From Pelagibius sp. (lineage in GTDB: Bacteria > Pseudomonadota > Alphaproteobacteria > Kiloniellales > Kiloniellaceae): a stretch of DNA of 64,000 bases. The notes under the pieces were generated by a model. It was not told the origin of the DNA. It searched no databases and worked only from the letters and a program-made list of their open reading frames with translations. How positions within the stretch are numbered: position 1 is the first letter of the stretch; every line of letters starts with the position of its first letter. Positions 25,841 to 34,344 of the stretch are shown here, piece by piece. Location: assembly GCA_028280305.1 (NCBI GenBank), contig JANQMC010000018.1:37252-101251 (forward strand), read 5' to 3'. The translations under genes and the position numbers were made by a program.

Positions 25841-26374
25841 ATGAGCCTGCGGCAAGATCACGGGCCGATGGAGGTGCGGGGGCTTCACACTGGGTTCCTT
25901 TACTCCAGCGCCTATCTTGAAGACTTGGCTGGCACGCCACCGCCGGCTCTCCATCCGCGCTTTGAAGAGATGCACCGCTATCTGGAGCAGATGAAACCCG
26001 CGGGCCTCCTGCCAGGCCGCCAGCACATCGACCCGGTGGATTTCCCGCAGTTTCTGTCACTGATAAACCTCGTCGATGTGGAGTACGTTCACGGACACCG
26101 GCGGTTTCGGTTCCGCCTGGTCGGCACCGTGCAGACCGCCATGGCGGGGCGTGACGTGACCGGTATGCCAGTGGATCGGGCGGTCCTGCCGAGCCAGGTC
26201 CTGCGCATCACGGGGAATATGGAGTTGGCGGCGCAGAGCGGCCGGCCGGTCTATGATCGCTTCCCGATGCCTCACCCGGACCGTCAATTCATCGAGTCGG
26301 AACGGGTTTACTATCCGCTGGCCGCCGACGGCAGGAATGTCGATCTTCTGCTGATCCTGAACGGCTATTTCTAG
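25841..26374 (+). CDS. PAS-like domain protein (PAS_5 family)
   Basis: This is a 177-residue single-domain protein. The core HIDPVDFPQFLSLINLVDVE followed by FRFRLVGTVQTAMAGRDVTG matches the alphaproteobacterial PAS_5 (DUF1488-unrelated, PF07310-type) pattern: proline-Asp entry, a YRLVGT-like strand, then GxDxTG. No output domain is attached, so it would act alone or through a partner. The ligand is unknown. It is divergent from EamA across 237 nt containing the palindrome TTGATATCAA (25805-25814). Confidence 0.75.
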   Translation: MSLRQDHGPMEVRGLHTGFLYSSAYLEDLAGTPPPALHPRFEEMHRYLEQMKPAGLLPGRQHIDPVDFPQFLSLINLVDVEYVHGHRRFRFRLVGTVQTAMAGRDVTGMPVDRAVLPSQVLRITGNMELAAQSGRPVYDRFPMPHPDRQFIESERVYYPLAADGRNVDLLLILNGYF

Positions 26375-26407
26375 CGGTCGGCCGAGCGCGCTGGTGGTGG
26401 TTGAAAC

Positions 26408-28291
26408 TCAGGCTTCTTCCAAGGCCGCCTGCAACTCCAGCCAGCGATCCTCCGCCTCGGCGATGCGCTGCTTCACCTGGCCGAACTTGATCTGCAGGTC
26501 TTGCAGCGCCGCCGTCGGGCCGTTGTAGACCTCCGGGTCGGCCAGCTTGGCCTCCAGGGTGAGCTTCTGCTTGCCCAGGCGCTCGACCTCCGCTTCTGCC
26601 TGTTTGGCCGCTTTGCGCAGGTCTGCGACGGCAGCGCGGGCTTCGGCCGAGGCGCGGCGGCGGTCTTTCTTGGAGACGACCTCTTCGCGCCGGGGTTTCT
26701 CCCCGCGCTGTCGGGAACGCTCCTGCCGGCGCTGGTCCATCAGCAGCTTGCGGTAGTCGTCCATGTCGCCCTCGAAGGGCGCGACGGCGCCATCGGCAAC
26801 CAGCCAGAGCCGGTCGGCGGTGAGCTCGATCAGGTGAGGGTCGTGACTGACAAGGATCACGGCACCTTCGAAGGCGCCGAGCGCCTGGATCAAGGCCTGG
26901 CGGGAGTCGACGTCCAGATGGTTGGTCGGCTCGTCGAGGATCAGAACATGCGGTGCATCGCGGCTCATCAGGGCGAAGAGCAGGCGCGCCTTCTCACCGC
27001 CGGACAGTTTGCCGACCGCGACCTCCGCCCGGCCGACCCCGAAGCCGAAACGGCCGAGCTGGGCGCGCAGCTTTGTCTCGGTTTCCAGGGGCATGAGCCG
27101 CTCCATGTGCTGGAGCGGCGTGGCAGCCAGGTCCAGCTCGTCGGCCTGGTCCTGCGCGAAATAGCCGATCTTCAGCTTGCCGGAGCGGGTCATGCGGCCC
27201 TGCATGGCTTTCAGCCTGCCCGCCAGCAGCTTGGAGAGGGTCGATTTGCCGTTCCCGTTGGCGCCGAGCAGGGCGACCCGGTCGTCCATGTCGAGCCGCA
27301 GGTTCAGTTGGGAGAGAATGGGTTTCCCGGTCTCGTAGCCGACGGCGGCATCTTCGAGGGTGAGGATCGGCGGCGAGAGCCGGCTGGGTTCCGGAAAGGC
27401 GAAGGAGACGGTGCGGTCTTCCATGACCGAGGCGATGGGCTCCATCTTTGCCAGGGCTTTCAGCCGCGACTGGGCTTGGCGGGCCTTACTGGCCTTATAT
27501 CGGAAGCGGTCGACGAAGGCCTGGATATGGCGCCGCTCGGCCTGCTGTTTGGCGTGCAGGGCGGCCTGGTGCTCCATGTGTTCGCGACGCAGCCGCTCGA
27601 AGCGGTCGTAGTTGCCGGTGTAAGCAGTCAGGCGCCGTTGTTCCAGGTGGATGATCCGATTGACCGCGCGATTCAGCAGCCCGCGGTCGTGGGAGACCAG
27701 CAACAGCGTGCCGGGATAGCTCTTCAAAAAGGTTTCCAGCCACAGGGAGGCTTCCAGGTCCAGGTGGTTGGTCGGCTCGTCCAGCAGCAGCAGGTCGGGT
27801 GCGGCGAAGAGCAATGCCGCCAGGGCCACGCGCATCCGCCAGCCGCCGGAGAACTCCGCACAGGGACGCTGCTGGGCCTCCTCGTCAAAACCGAGCCCGG
27901 CCAAAATCCTTGCCGCCCGGGCCGGTGCACTCTCCGCCTGGATGGCGGCGAGACGTTCGTGCAGCTCGGCGATCCGGGCTGGATCGCGGGCCTCCTCGGC
28001 CTCCGCCAGCAGGGCTGTACGCTCGCTGTCTGCGGCCAGCACGGTATCGATCAGGCTGGTCTGACCGGAGGGCGCCTCCTGTGCGACCTTGCCGATCTTG
28101 AGTTTGCGCGGGAAGGAGATGCCGCCGGCGTCGGGGTGCAGTTCGCCTGAGATCAGTTTCAGCAGGGTGGTTTTGCCGCTGCCGTTACGCCCCACGAGTC
28201 CGACCCGCTCGCCCTTGTTGACGGCGACCGTCGCCCGCTCGAACAGCGGGTCGCCCTGAACGCGGTAGACGAGATCGTTAAGGTGCAGCAT
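26408..28291 (-). CDS. ABC-F family ATPase (YheS/Uup-type)
   Basis: This 627-residue soluble protein has two ABC domains and no membrane segment. Walker A motifs are VGRNGSGKTTLL near residue 37 and LGANGNGKSTLS near 345; signatures are FSGGWRMR and LSGGEKARLLF; Walker B motifs end in LDEPTNHLD twice. The linker between domains is charged and helical, and the last 90 residues form a Lys/Glu-rich coiled coil. ABC-F proteins act on the ribosome at the E site. I start at the ATG at 28291 (MLHLNDLVYRV); the longer frame adds 24 non-conserved residues. Confidence 0.9.
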   Translation of the reverse strand: MLHLNDLVYRVQGDPLFERATVAVNKGERVGLVGRNGSGKTTLLKLISGELHPDAGGISFPRKLKIGKVAQEAPSGQTSLIDTVLAADSERTALLAEAEEARDPARIAELHERLAAIQAESAPARAARILAGLGFDEEAQQRPCAEFSGGWRMRVALAALLFAAPDLLLLDEPTNHLDLEASLWLETFLKSYPGTLLLVSHDRGLLNRAVNRIIHLEQRRLTAYTGNYDRFERLRREHMEHQAALHAKQQAERRHIQAFVDRFRYKASKARQAQSRLKALAKMEPIASVMEDRTVSFAFPEPSRLSPPILTLEDAAVGYETGKPILSQLNLRLDMDDRVALLGANGNGKSTLSKLLAGRLKAMQGRMTRSGKLKIGYFAQDQADELDLAATPLQHMERLMPLETETKLRAQLGRFGFGVGRAEVAVGKLSGGEKARLLFALMSRDAPHVLILDEPTNHLDVDSRQALIQALGAFEGAVILVSHDPHLIELTADRLWLVADGAVAPFEGDMDDYRKLLMDQRRQERSRQRGEKPRREEVVSKKDRRRASAEARAAVADLRKAAKQAEAEVERLGKQKLTLEAKLADPEVYNGPTAALQDLQIKFGQVKQRIAEAEDRWLELQAALEEA

Positions 28292-28431
28292 GAAAATTAC
28301 CGGCCATGGGCCTGCGCCCGGTTTGTCCCGTTCCTCAATTACGGCAGAGCCGGGTGATAGCACGAGAGCGGGATTGCCGAAAGGCCTCGGGACGAGCCAG
28401 TTCCAGGGGCTGGGCCGGCCCTGCTGGGCCG

Positions 28432-28460
28432 TTGCTCCGCCCCGCCAAAGCGTCTATAAG
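28432..28460 (+). promoter_or_regulatory. Candidate sigma-70 promoter for ndk
   Basis: TTGCTC (28432-28437) and TATAAG (28455-28460) are 17 nt apart, about 90 nt before the ndk ATG. The -10 is a 5/6 match and the spacing is ideal. Confidence 0.5.
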
Positions 28461-28551
28461 CCCGGCGCGGAACCAAAAGCAAAAGCGACCGGATCGCGGC
28501 GCCAGCCCATCCTTCGCGCGCATTGCATCAATTGAAGGAGAGCCAGAGTCC

Positions 28552-28974
28552 ATGGCCAAGGAACGTACTTTTTCGATCATCAAGCCGGATGCGACCAAGC
28601 GCAATATCACGGGCAAGGTCGTTGACCGCCTGGAGGAGGCCGGCCTCAGGGTCGTCGCCAGCAAGCGCATCCATATGACCCGTGCGCAGGCCGAAGGCTT
28701 CTACGCCGTTCACCGGGAGCGCCCCTTCTTCGGCGACCTCTGTGACTTCATGACCTCGGGGCCCGTCGTGGTCCAGGTTCTGGAAGGCGACAATGCCATT
28801 GCCAAGAACCGTGAGGTGATGGGTGCGACGAACCCCGCCGATGCGGCGCCGGGAACGATCCGGGCGGACTTTGCCGAATCCATCGAGGCCAACTCGGTGC
28901 ATGGCTCCGACGGTCCGGATACGGCGGCCGAAGAGATCAAGTTCTTCTTCAGCGACGACGAGATCGTCGGCTGA
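28552..28974 (+). CDS. ndk: Nucleoside diphosphate kinase
   Basis: This 140-residue enzyme transfers phosphate from ATP to nucleoside diphosphates. It begins [20 protein letters not shown]. The phospho-histidine is in [16 protein letters not shown] near residue 117. A GAAGGAG Shine-Dalgarno stands before the ATG at 28552; the frame is open upstream, but that part is not homologous. A strong terminator follows, so ndk is monocistronic. Confidence 0.97.
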   Translation: MAKERTFSIIKPDATKRNITGKVVDRLEEAGLRVVASKRIHMTRAQAEGFYAVHRERPFFGDLCDFMTSGPVVVQVLEGDNAIAKNREVMGATNPADAAPGTIRADFAESIEANSVHGSDGPDTAAEEIKFFFSDDEIVG

Positions 28975-29035
28975 ACAGGCCGGTCCGAGCCTTAGCGGAT
29001 CGGGCCTCTGCGGATTGGATTGTCCGGCAATCGTG

Positions 29036-29070
29036 AAAAAGGGCGGATCCCTTCGGATCCGCCCTTTTTG
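29036..29070 (+). terminator. Strong bidirectional rho-independent terminator
   Basis: A perfect 10-bp stem, GGGCGGATCC (29041-29050) and GGATCCGCCC (29055-29064), with loop CTTC is flanked by AAAAA on the left and TTTTT on the right. It can end ndk transcription on plus and that of the oxidase microprotein gene on minus. Confidence 0.92.
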
Positions 29071-29101
29071 TGTCGATCGGGAAAGGCCCGATTGGATCAG
29101 G

Positions 29102-29224
29102 CTACAAAAGGAAGATTGCCATCAAGACCAGGACGATGACCACGAAGGCCGTCGACCAGGTTATGAAGCGCACAAAGCCCTTCCAGTTTGACTGGTGCTC
29201 GCGGAGCAGTTGATTGTCCGACAT
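29102..29224 (-). CDS. aa3-type cytochrome c oxidase subunit IV (microprotein)
   Basis: The minus strand encodes a 40-residue protein starting MSDNQLLREHQSNWKGF, with one membrane helix at residues 20-39 (FITWSTAFVVIVLVLMAIFL). This matches the bacterial aa3-type oxidase subunit IV family: an acidic N terminus, the motif EHQ-x-W-x-GF-x-x-F-x-x-x-TWS, then one hydrophobic helix. The subunit binds at the edge of cytochrome c oxidase and is dispensable in Paracoccus. The other oxidase genes are not in this window. It is followed by the terminator at 29036-29070. Confidence 0.85.
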   Translation of the reverse strand: MSDNQLLREHQSNWKGFVRFITWSTAFVVIVLVLMAIFLL

Positions 29225-29411
29225 GAAATAGCCCTGTTCGTTGTTGTCTCGCGGGGATTGGTCGCAGACCCTGCCGACAAGGCCACCCAGCCCGAATCCC
29301 CAAGCAATTCCAAAGTATTTTTAGCCCGAGAGCAGCCGACGGGCAAGTCCCAGGGCGCCCTCGGCCAGCGGCGACGGCGCGGGAACCCCAGCGGATTGGC
29401 CCCTCAGGGCG

Positions 29412-30059
29412 TTAGTTTTCGGGCGCCGGGTTCAGCAGCGGCCGCTCATCCGCCGTGGCTTGATCCACGACGGCCTTTCCCTGATCGAGCCGCACCCGGC
29501 CCTCGGCGACCAGGCGCAGGCAGTGCGGGTAGAGCCGGTGCTCTGCCTGCAGGACGCGGGCGGCCAGTTGCTCCGGGGTGTCGCCGGCCAGCACCGGGAC
29601 CGCTGCCTGACCGAGGATCGCGCCCTCATCGACACCTTCATTCACAAAGTGAACGCTGCAGCCGTGCAGTTTCACACCGGCGGCCAGGGCCCGGGCATGG
29701 GTATCGAGCCCTGGGAAAAGCGGCAGCAGGGAGGGGTGGATGTTGATGATCCGGTCGCGCCAGCGGCTGACGAAGCTTTCGGAAAGGACCCGCATGAAGC
29801 CGGCCAGGCAGACAAGCTCGGCACCCGCGGCTTCCAGGGCCTCGGTCAGGGCGGCCTCGAAGGCGGCCCGGCCTGCAAAGGCGGTGTGGTCGATCGTCTG
29901 AGCGGCAACGCCGAAGGCCGTGGCATGGTCCAGCCCGCCGGCGCCGGGCCGGTTGGCGATCACGGTGACGATCTCAGCGGGAAACCCGGGGTCGCTTGCC
30001 GCCTCAAGCAGGGAGCGGAGATTGCTGCCGCGCCCGGAGATCAGAACCGCAACCTTCAT
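29412..30059 (-). CDS. purN: Phosphoribosylglycinamide formyltransferase PurN
   Basis: This 215-residue enzyme uses 10-formyltetrahydrofolate to formylate GAR in purine synthesis. It begins MKVAVLISGRGSNLRSLLEA. The catalytic Asn-His-Asp set is in INIHPSLLPLFPG near residue 105 and VDEGAILGQ near 141. It lies 20 nt after purM on the same strand, forming a purMN pair. Confidence 0.95.
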   Translation of the reverse strand: MKVAVLISGRGSNLRSLLEAASDPGFPAEIVTVIANRPGAGGLDHATAFGVAAQTIDHTAFAGRAAFEAALTEALEAAGAELVCLAGFMRVLSESFVSRWRDRIINIHPSLLPLFPGLDTHARALAAGVKLHGCSVHFVNEGVDEGAILGQAAVPVLAGDTPEQLAARVLQAEHRLYPHCLRLVAEGRVRLDQGKAVVDQATADERPLLNPAPEN

Positions 30060-30079
30060 GGATCAGGCTCGTGCTTCGA

Positions 30080-31183
30080 TCATGACGGCCACGACTGTTC
30101 CAGACCGTCGATGACGACCTGCGGTTCACCGTTTTCCGCAGCCTTGACGCGGCCGATGTCGAAGACGGTTTCGCCTGCCTGCTCCAGGCAGGCGACGAGG
30201 CTGTCCCGGCGTTCGGGCGTCACGATGAGAACCATGCCGATCCCGCAGTTGAAGGTGCGCACCATCTCCCGCGGGGCGATGCCCCCTGCCTTGGCCAGCC
30301 AGGAGAAAACCGGTGGGACCGGCCAGGTGATGCCGTCGAGGGCGATGCTCAAGTGGCCGGGCAGAACCCGCGGCAGGTTCTCCAGAAATCCACCGCCGGT
30401 GATGTGCGCCAGGGCCTTCACGCCGCCCTCAGCTAGAGCCTGAAGGCAGGATTTCACATAGATCCTGGTGGGGGTCAGAAGCGCCTCCCCAAGTCTGTGG
30501 CCGGGCGCAAAAGGTGCTGGGTCCTGGTAGCCGAGGCCGAGATTATCCACCACCTTGCGGACCAGCGAGAAGCCGTTGGAGTGCAGTCCGGAGGCGGCGA
30601 GGCCGAGCACCAGGTCGCCGGCCGTCACCGCCTGGCCGGTCAGCACCGCGTCCCGTTCGACGGCGCCGACCGCAAAGCCGGCGAGATCGTAGTCGCCATC
30701 GCTGTAGAGGCCGGGCATCTCGGCGGTTTCCCCGCCGATCAGGGCGCAGCCCGCCTGGCGGCAACCGTCGGCGATGCCGGCGAGAATCGCCCGGCCGGCT
30801 TGCACATCCAGGCTACCGGTTGCGTAGTAGTCGAGGAAGAACAGCGGCTCTGCGCCTTGGACGATCAGGTCGTTCACGCACATTGCGACCAGATCGATGC
30901 CAACCGTGTCGTGCTTGTCTGCAGCAATGGCGACTTTCAGCTTGGTTCCGACGCCATCGTTGGCGGCCACCAGCAGCGGGTCCTTGAAGCCGGCGGCTTT
31001 CAGGTCAAAAATGCCGCCGAAGCCGCCTAGGCCTGCGTCGGCGCCGCGGCGCGCCGTCGATCGGGCCAGGGGCTTGATGGCGTCCACCAGGGCGTTTCCG
31101 GCATCGATGTCGACGCCGGCGTCCTTGTAGCTCAGCTTGTTATCGTGAGGGTCCCGGCTTGTTATGGCTTCCTCCCATAACAT
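30080..31183 (-). CDS. purM: Phosphoribosylformylglycinamidine cyclo-ligase PurM
   Basis: This enzyme makes AIR from FGAM with ATP. It has [19 protein letters not shown] near the N terminus, the glycine-rich segment [28 protein letters not shown] and [14 protein letters not shown] start at the ATG at 31183, giving 367 residues, slightly long for the family. The best Shine-Dalgarno (GGGAGGA) lies inside that start and points 5 nt downstream at an ATA codon (31165-31163), so the true N terminus may be there. The SD sits in the loop of a hairpin. An ATG further upstream is also in frame. Confidence 0.92.
   Translation of the reverse strand: MLWEEAITSRDPHDNKLSYKDAGVDIDAGNALVDAIKPLARSTARRGADAGLGGFGGIFDLKAAGFKDPLLVAANDGVGTKLKVAIAADKHDTVGIDLVAMCVNDLIVQGAEPLFFLDYYATGSLDVQAGRAILAGIADGCRQAGCALIGGETAEMPGLYSDGDYDLAGFAVGAVERDAVLTGQAVTAGDLVLGLAASGLHSNGFSLVRKVVDNLGLGYQDPAPFAPGHRLGEALLTPTRIYVKSCLQALAEGGVKALAHITGGGFLENLPRVLPGHLSIALDGITWPVPPVFSWLAKAGGIAPREMVRTFNCGIGMVLIVTPERRDSLVACLEQAGETVFDIGRVKAAENGEPQVVIDGLEQSWPS
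31161..31181 (-). promoter_or_regulatory. Inverted repeat enclosing the purM ribosome binding site
   Basis: On the minus strand GTTATGG and CCATAAC form perfect 7-nt arms around the loop GAGGAAG, which is the Shine-Dalgarno of purM. The 3' arm contains the ATA codon discussed for purM. The element may be an RNA hairpin affecting translation or a protein-binding site between the divergent genes. Confidence 0.5.
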
Positions 31184-31226
31184 GGAGTATTTAGGTGGGG
31201 AGCGAGAGGGCCCGCTTCGACGGGCG

Positions 31227-31254
31227 AACATAGAGAATCCGGGACGGTTTGCAA
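31227..31254 (-). promoter_or_regulatory. Possible promoter for purMN
   Basis: On the minus strand TTGCAA (31249-31254) and TATGTT (31227-31232) are 16 nt apart. Both hexamers match at four positions. The -35 overlaps the start codon of the divergent gene. Confidence 0.3.
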
Positions 31255-32471
31255 TGCGGTTTCGCCGGTTATTCGGCGCCCTGGCGACGCCTTTGTTACC
31301 TGGGCTGGTGAGCGCCCTGCTGCTGGCCGGCGGGCCGGCCGCGGCTCAGAGCGACATTTTTACGGTGCGGGCGGTGCCGGTCGACAAGACCGCGGAGACG
31401 GCGGCGGCGGCCCGCCAGGCCGCCATCACGGCCGGCCATCAGCGGGCTTTCGAGCTGTTGGTCGATCGCCTGGTGCCCGCCGCGCAGCAGGGCAAGGTGC
31501 CGGTTCTGGGGCCGGGCTTGGTGGAATTCTACGTCCGCGATTTCTCGGTGAACAACGAGCGCACCTCCGCCGTGCGCTATCTCGCCGATCTCACCTTCCG
31601 CTTTAATGCCGAGGAAGTGCGCGCGCTGCTCCGCAACAGTTCGGTCGGTTTCGCGGAAACGCGCAGCAAACCGCTGCTGGTCCTTCCGGTCTACGACCAC
31701 GGGGACGGCAGCGCACCGCGGCTCTGGCTGGAGCCCAACCCCTGGCGGACGGGTTGGTCTCAAGGGCCGAGCAGCGACGGCCTGGTGCCTTTGCAGATTC
31801 CCCTCGGCGATCTTTCCGATGTTGCCGCCATCGACGCCCAACGTGCCCTTGACGGCGACCCGGCCGGTCTCTCGGCCATTGCCAATGCCTATGGGGCGGG
31901 CGCCGTCCTGGTCAGCAAGGCGACTCTAACCGGTGACCCGAAGGTCGGCTCGGCGCAACTGGCGATCACCAGCCGGCGCTATGAGGTCGGCCGGCAGGGC
32001 GCGATCACGCGTGAGAACTTCACCCAGTTGCCCAATGCATCGCCTTCGGCTTTTTTCGCGCGGGTCGCGGGCCTCGTGAATGCGACGCTGCAGGAAAACT
32101 GGAAGCAGCAGAACGTGCTGCAGTTCGGTAACAGCCGCTCGATCGTCGTGTTCGTTCCCCTCGGCGGTCTGTCGGACTGGCTGGAAGTGCGTAAGCGGAT
32201 CGACGGCATTGCCGCCATCCAGAACGTCGGCGTCACTACGCTTTCACGCGGCCAGGCGGAGATGCAGATCTCCTTCCTCGGCGATGAACAGAGATTGACC
32301 CGGGCCCTTGCCCAGCGCGACCTTTTTCTGTCGCTGCGCGATGACAGCAACTGGGAACTGACGCTGGAGGGGGCGGCGCGGGGGACCGGCGGCACAGCGA
32401 TACCGCAGGCACCGGGCTCCCAAGTTCCGGCCCCCCAGGCTCCGCCCCCCGAAGCTCCGGCGGCGCAATGA
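31254..32471 (+). CDS. DUF2066 domain-containing exported protein
   Basis: This is a 405-residue protein with a signal peptide (residues 1-27, [20 protein letters not shown]). It then has the DUF2066 pattern [20 protein letters not shown] and [11 protein letters not shown]. The C-terminal tail is a Pro/Ala/Gln-rich stretch. The function is unknown. DUF2066 genes often sit between purM and hda in proteobacteria, as here. I start at the ATG at 31254 (MRFRRLF). The next gene overlaps by 4 nt, beginning a four-gene coupled chain. Confidence 0.8.
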   Translation: MRFRRLFGALATPLLPGLVSALLLAGGPAAAQSDIFTVRAVPVDKTAETAAAARQAAITAGHQRAFELLVDRLVPAAQQGKVPVLGPGLVEFYVRDFSVNNERTSAVRYLADLTFRFNAEEVRALLRNSSVGFAETRSKPLLVLPVYDHGDGSAPRLWLEPNPWRTGWSQGPSSDGLVPLQIPLGDLSDVAAIDAQRALDGDPAGLSAIANAYGAGAVLVSKATLTGDPKVGSAQLAITSRRYEVGRQGAITRENFTQLPNASPSAFFARVAGLVNATLQENWKQQNVLQFGNSRSIVVFVPLGGLSDWLEVRKRIDGIAAIQNVGVTTLSRGQAEMQISFLGDEQRLTRALAQRDLFLSLRDDSNWELTLEGAARGTGGTAIPQAPGSQVPAPQAPPPEAPAAQ

Positions 32472-33625
32472 GCGGAACGCCGCCAGAAAGAGGCCCTGCC
32501 GGTTCGGCTCCGGTGATCAACGGTCCCATTACCCGCAGCATCCGTTTCTGGCTGGTGCTTCTGGTGGTGGTGCTGATCTGCACCTACCTGCTGCGCAGCG
32601 TCTTGCTGCCTTTCGTCGCCGGCATGGCCGTCGCCTATCTGCTGGACCCCGTCTGCGACCGCCTGGAGCGCTGGAAACTGTCGCGCACCTGGGCAACGAC
32701 CATCGTCACCGTGGTGTTCGTTCTCATCTGTATCATCGTCCTGCTGATCCTGGTCCCTGCCGTGGTCAGCCAGATCGTAGCCCTGATCGAGCGCGCGCCT
32801 GCCTACGTGAGTGCAATTCAACGCGAGATCGGCGAATTGATCGCCATGCTGAAGGACCGCCTTGAACCGCAGACGCTGGAGCGTCTGCAGGAAGCGATGC
32901 GCGGCTCCGCGGACCGCGTGATCGCCTGGGCGACCAATGTGCTGGGTGGAGTGATTTCCGGTGGTGTCGCTTTCATCAACTTCGTGGCGCTGCTGGTGAT
33001 CACACCGGTCGTAGCGTTCTATCTGCTGCGCGATTGGGACCGTCTGGTCGAACAGGCTGACGATGCGCTGCCCCGCAAGCATCTGGAAACCATCCGGAGT
33101 CTGGCAAAGCAAGTCGATGAAACACTGGCGGGCTTCCTGCGCGGCCAGGGCTTGGTCTGTGTCATCCTCGCTGTTTTCTATGCGATCGGCCTGACGCTGG
33201 CGGGCCTGGATTTCGGTCTGGTGGTCGGACTGATCGCCGGCTTCCTTTCCTTCATTCCCTATGTAGGCTCCCTGGTCGGGCTGTTCCTTTCGGTCGGTCT
33301 CGCTTTGGCGCAGTTCGACAGTTTTGTCGATGTGGCCATCGTCGCGGCGGTGTTCTTCGTCGGCCAAGCCATCGAGGGCAATGTTCTGACGCCGAAGCTG
33401 GTGGGCGAGAAAGTCGGGCTGCACCCGGTCTGGGTAATGTTCGCCCTTTTGGCGGGCGGTGCTCTCTTCGGCTTCGTGGGCGTATTGCTGGCCGTGCCGG
33501 TCGCCGCCATCGTCGGGGTCGGTGTCCGCTTTGCGATCAGCCAGTACCGGCTGAGCCACTACTATACCGGCGTCCATGAAGCAACGGGCGGTGATGACGG
33601 AGCGGAGCCGGGCGGACCAGCGTGA
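32468..33625 (+). CDS. AI-2E family (PerM-like) membrane protein
   Basis: This is a 385-residue polytopic inner-membrane protein. Two segments lie near residues 20-60, then a soluble central helical region (residues 100-150), then five or so segments between 155 and 350. The conserved C-terminal motif is IAGFLSFIPYVGSLVGLFLS near residue 258, with AIEGNVLTPKLVGEKVGLHP near 305. Family members have been proposed to export AI-2 or act as ion antiporters; the substrate here is open. Overlaps its neighbours by 4 nt on both sides. Confidence 0.85.
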   Translation: MSGTPPERGPAGSAPVINGPITRSIRFWLVLLVVVLICTYLLRSVLLPFVAGMAVAYLLDPVCDRLERWKLSRTWATTIVTVVFVLICIIVLLILVPAVVSQIVALIERAPAYVSAIQREIGELIAMLKDRLEPQTLERLQEAMRGSADRVIAWATNVLGGVISGGVAFINFVALLVITPVVAFYLLRDWDRLVEQADDALPRKHLETIRSLAKQVDETLAGFLRGQGLVCVILAVFYAIGLTLAGLDFGLVVGLIAGFLSFIPYVGSLVGLFLSVGLALAQFDSFVDVAIVAAVFFVGQAIEGNVLTPKLVGEKVGLHPVWVMFALLAGGALFGFVGVLLAVPVAAIVGVGVRFAISQYRLSHYYTGVHEATGGDDGAEPGGPA

Positions 33626-34344
33626 AGGCATCCCGACAACTGGCGCTCGATCTGGGCCATCGCCCGGCTTTGGAGCGTGAAGATTTCTTTGTCGCACCCA
33701 GCAATGAACTGGCAGTGGCCTGGATCGACCGCTGGCCTGACTGGCCGGCCCGGGCGCTAGCGATTTACGGTCCGCCGGGCAGCGGCAAGACCCATCTATG
33801 TCAAGTCTGGCGGCGCAGCAGTGGTGCGGTCTCCATCGACGCCGAAGCCCTCACAGAGCGCGAACCGCCGGCCATTATCGGCGAGATCAATGCCTGTGTC
33901 GTCGAAGGCGTTGCCCCGGTGTTGGCTGAGGCGCCCGCTCTCATGGAACGGCTGCTGCATCTCTACAACATGGTGCTGGAGCGCGGAGGTTATCTGCTGT
34001 TCTCCGATCGCGAGCCACCGGCGCGCTGGGTCTGCCCGCTGCCCGACCTCCATTCGCGCCTTGCCGGAATGCAGGCCGTCGCGCTTGGCGAGCCCGACGA
34101 GGTGCTGGTTCAGGCGGTACTGGTCAAGCTCTTCGCTGACCGGCAACTGACGGTCAGCCCCGACATCATTCAATACATGACGCCCAGGATCGAGCGCTCG
34201 CTCGACGCGGCAAGGCGGGTCGTCGCTTCAATCGATGGCCGGGCGCTGGCAGCCCGGCGAAGTATCACCGTGCCATTGGTGCGGGAAGTCTTGTCGGAGC
34301 TGATCACTGCCGACGCGGAAGAAATCAATAAGGGAGAGGTATGA
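33622..34344 (+). CDS. hdaA: HdaA, DnaA-related replication regulator
   Basis: This is a 240-residue AAA+ protein of the Hda/DnaA family. The N-terminal QLALDLGHRP is the beta-clamp binding motif of Hda. Walker A YGPPGSGKTHLCQVW is near residue 52 and a sensor-like segment GYLLFSDREPPARW near 125. It lacks the DnaA DNA-binding domain. With the sliding clamp, Hda stimulates ATP hydrolysis by DnaA and limits re-initiation. The usual acidic Walker B is not obvious at NACVVEGVAP, where DnaA would have a DDI-like sequence. Third gene of the overlapping chain. Confidence 0.85.
   Translation: MKASRQLALDLGHRPALEREDFFVAPSNELAVAWIDRWPDWPARALAIYGPPGSGKTHLCQVWRRSSGAVSIDAEALTEREPPAIIGEINACVVEGVAPVLAEAPALMERLLHLYNMVLERGGYLLFSDREPPARWVCPLPDLHSRLAGMQAVALGEPDEVLVQAVLVKLFADRQLTVSPDIIQYMTPRIERSLDAARRVVASIDGRALAARRSITVPLVREVLSELITADAEEINKGEV

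Noticed and set aside
26501..28150. 549-codon open frame on plus, antisense to the ABC-F gene
   Set aside because: It mirrors the codon pattern of the ABC-F gene, has no recognisable domain, and is expected in GC-rich DNA. Similar long shadows lie over lptD (17484-18773), the AI-2E permease (31979-33697) and topA (60771-62465).
29324..29344. GCCCG/CGGGC repeat downstream of purN
   Set aside because: A 5-bp stem with an 11-nt loop, followed on minus by A rather than T; not a convincing terminator.
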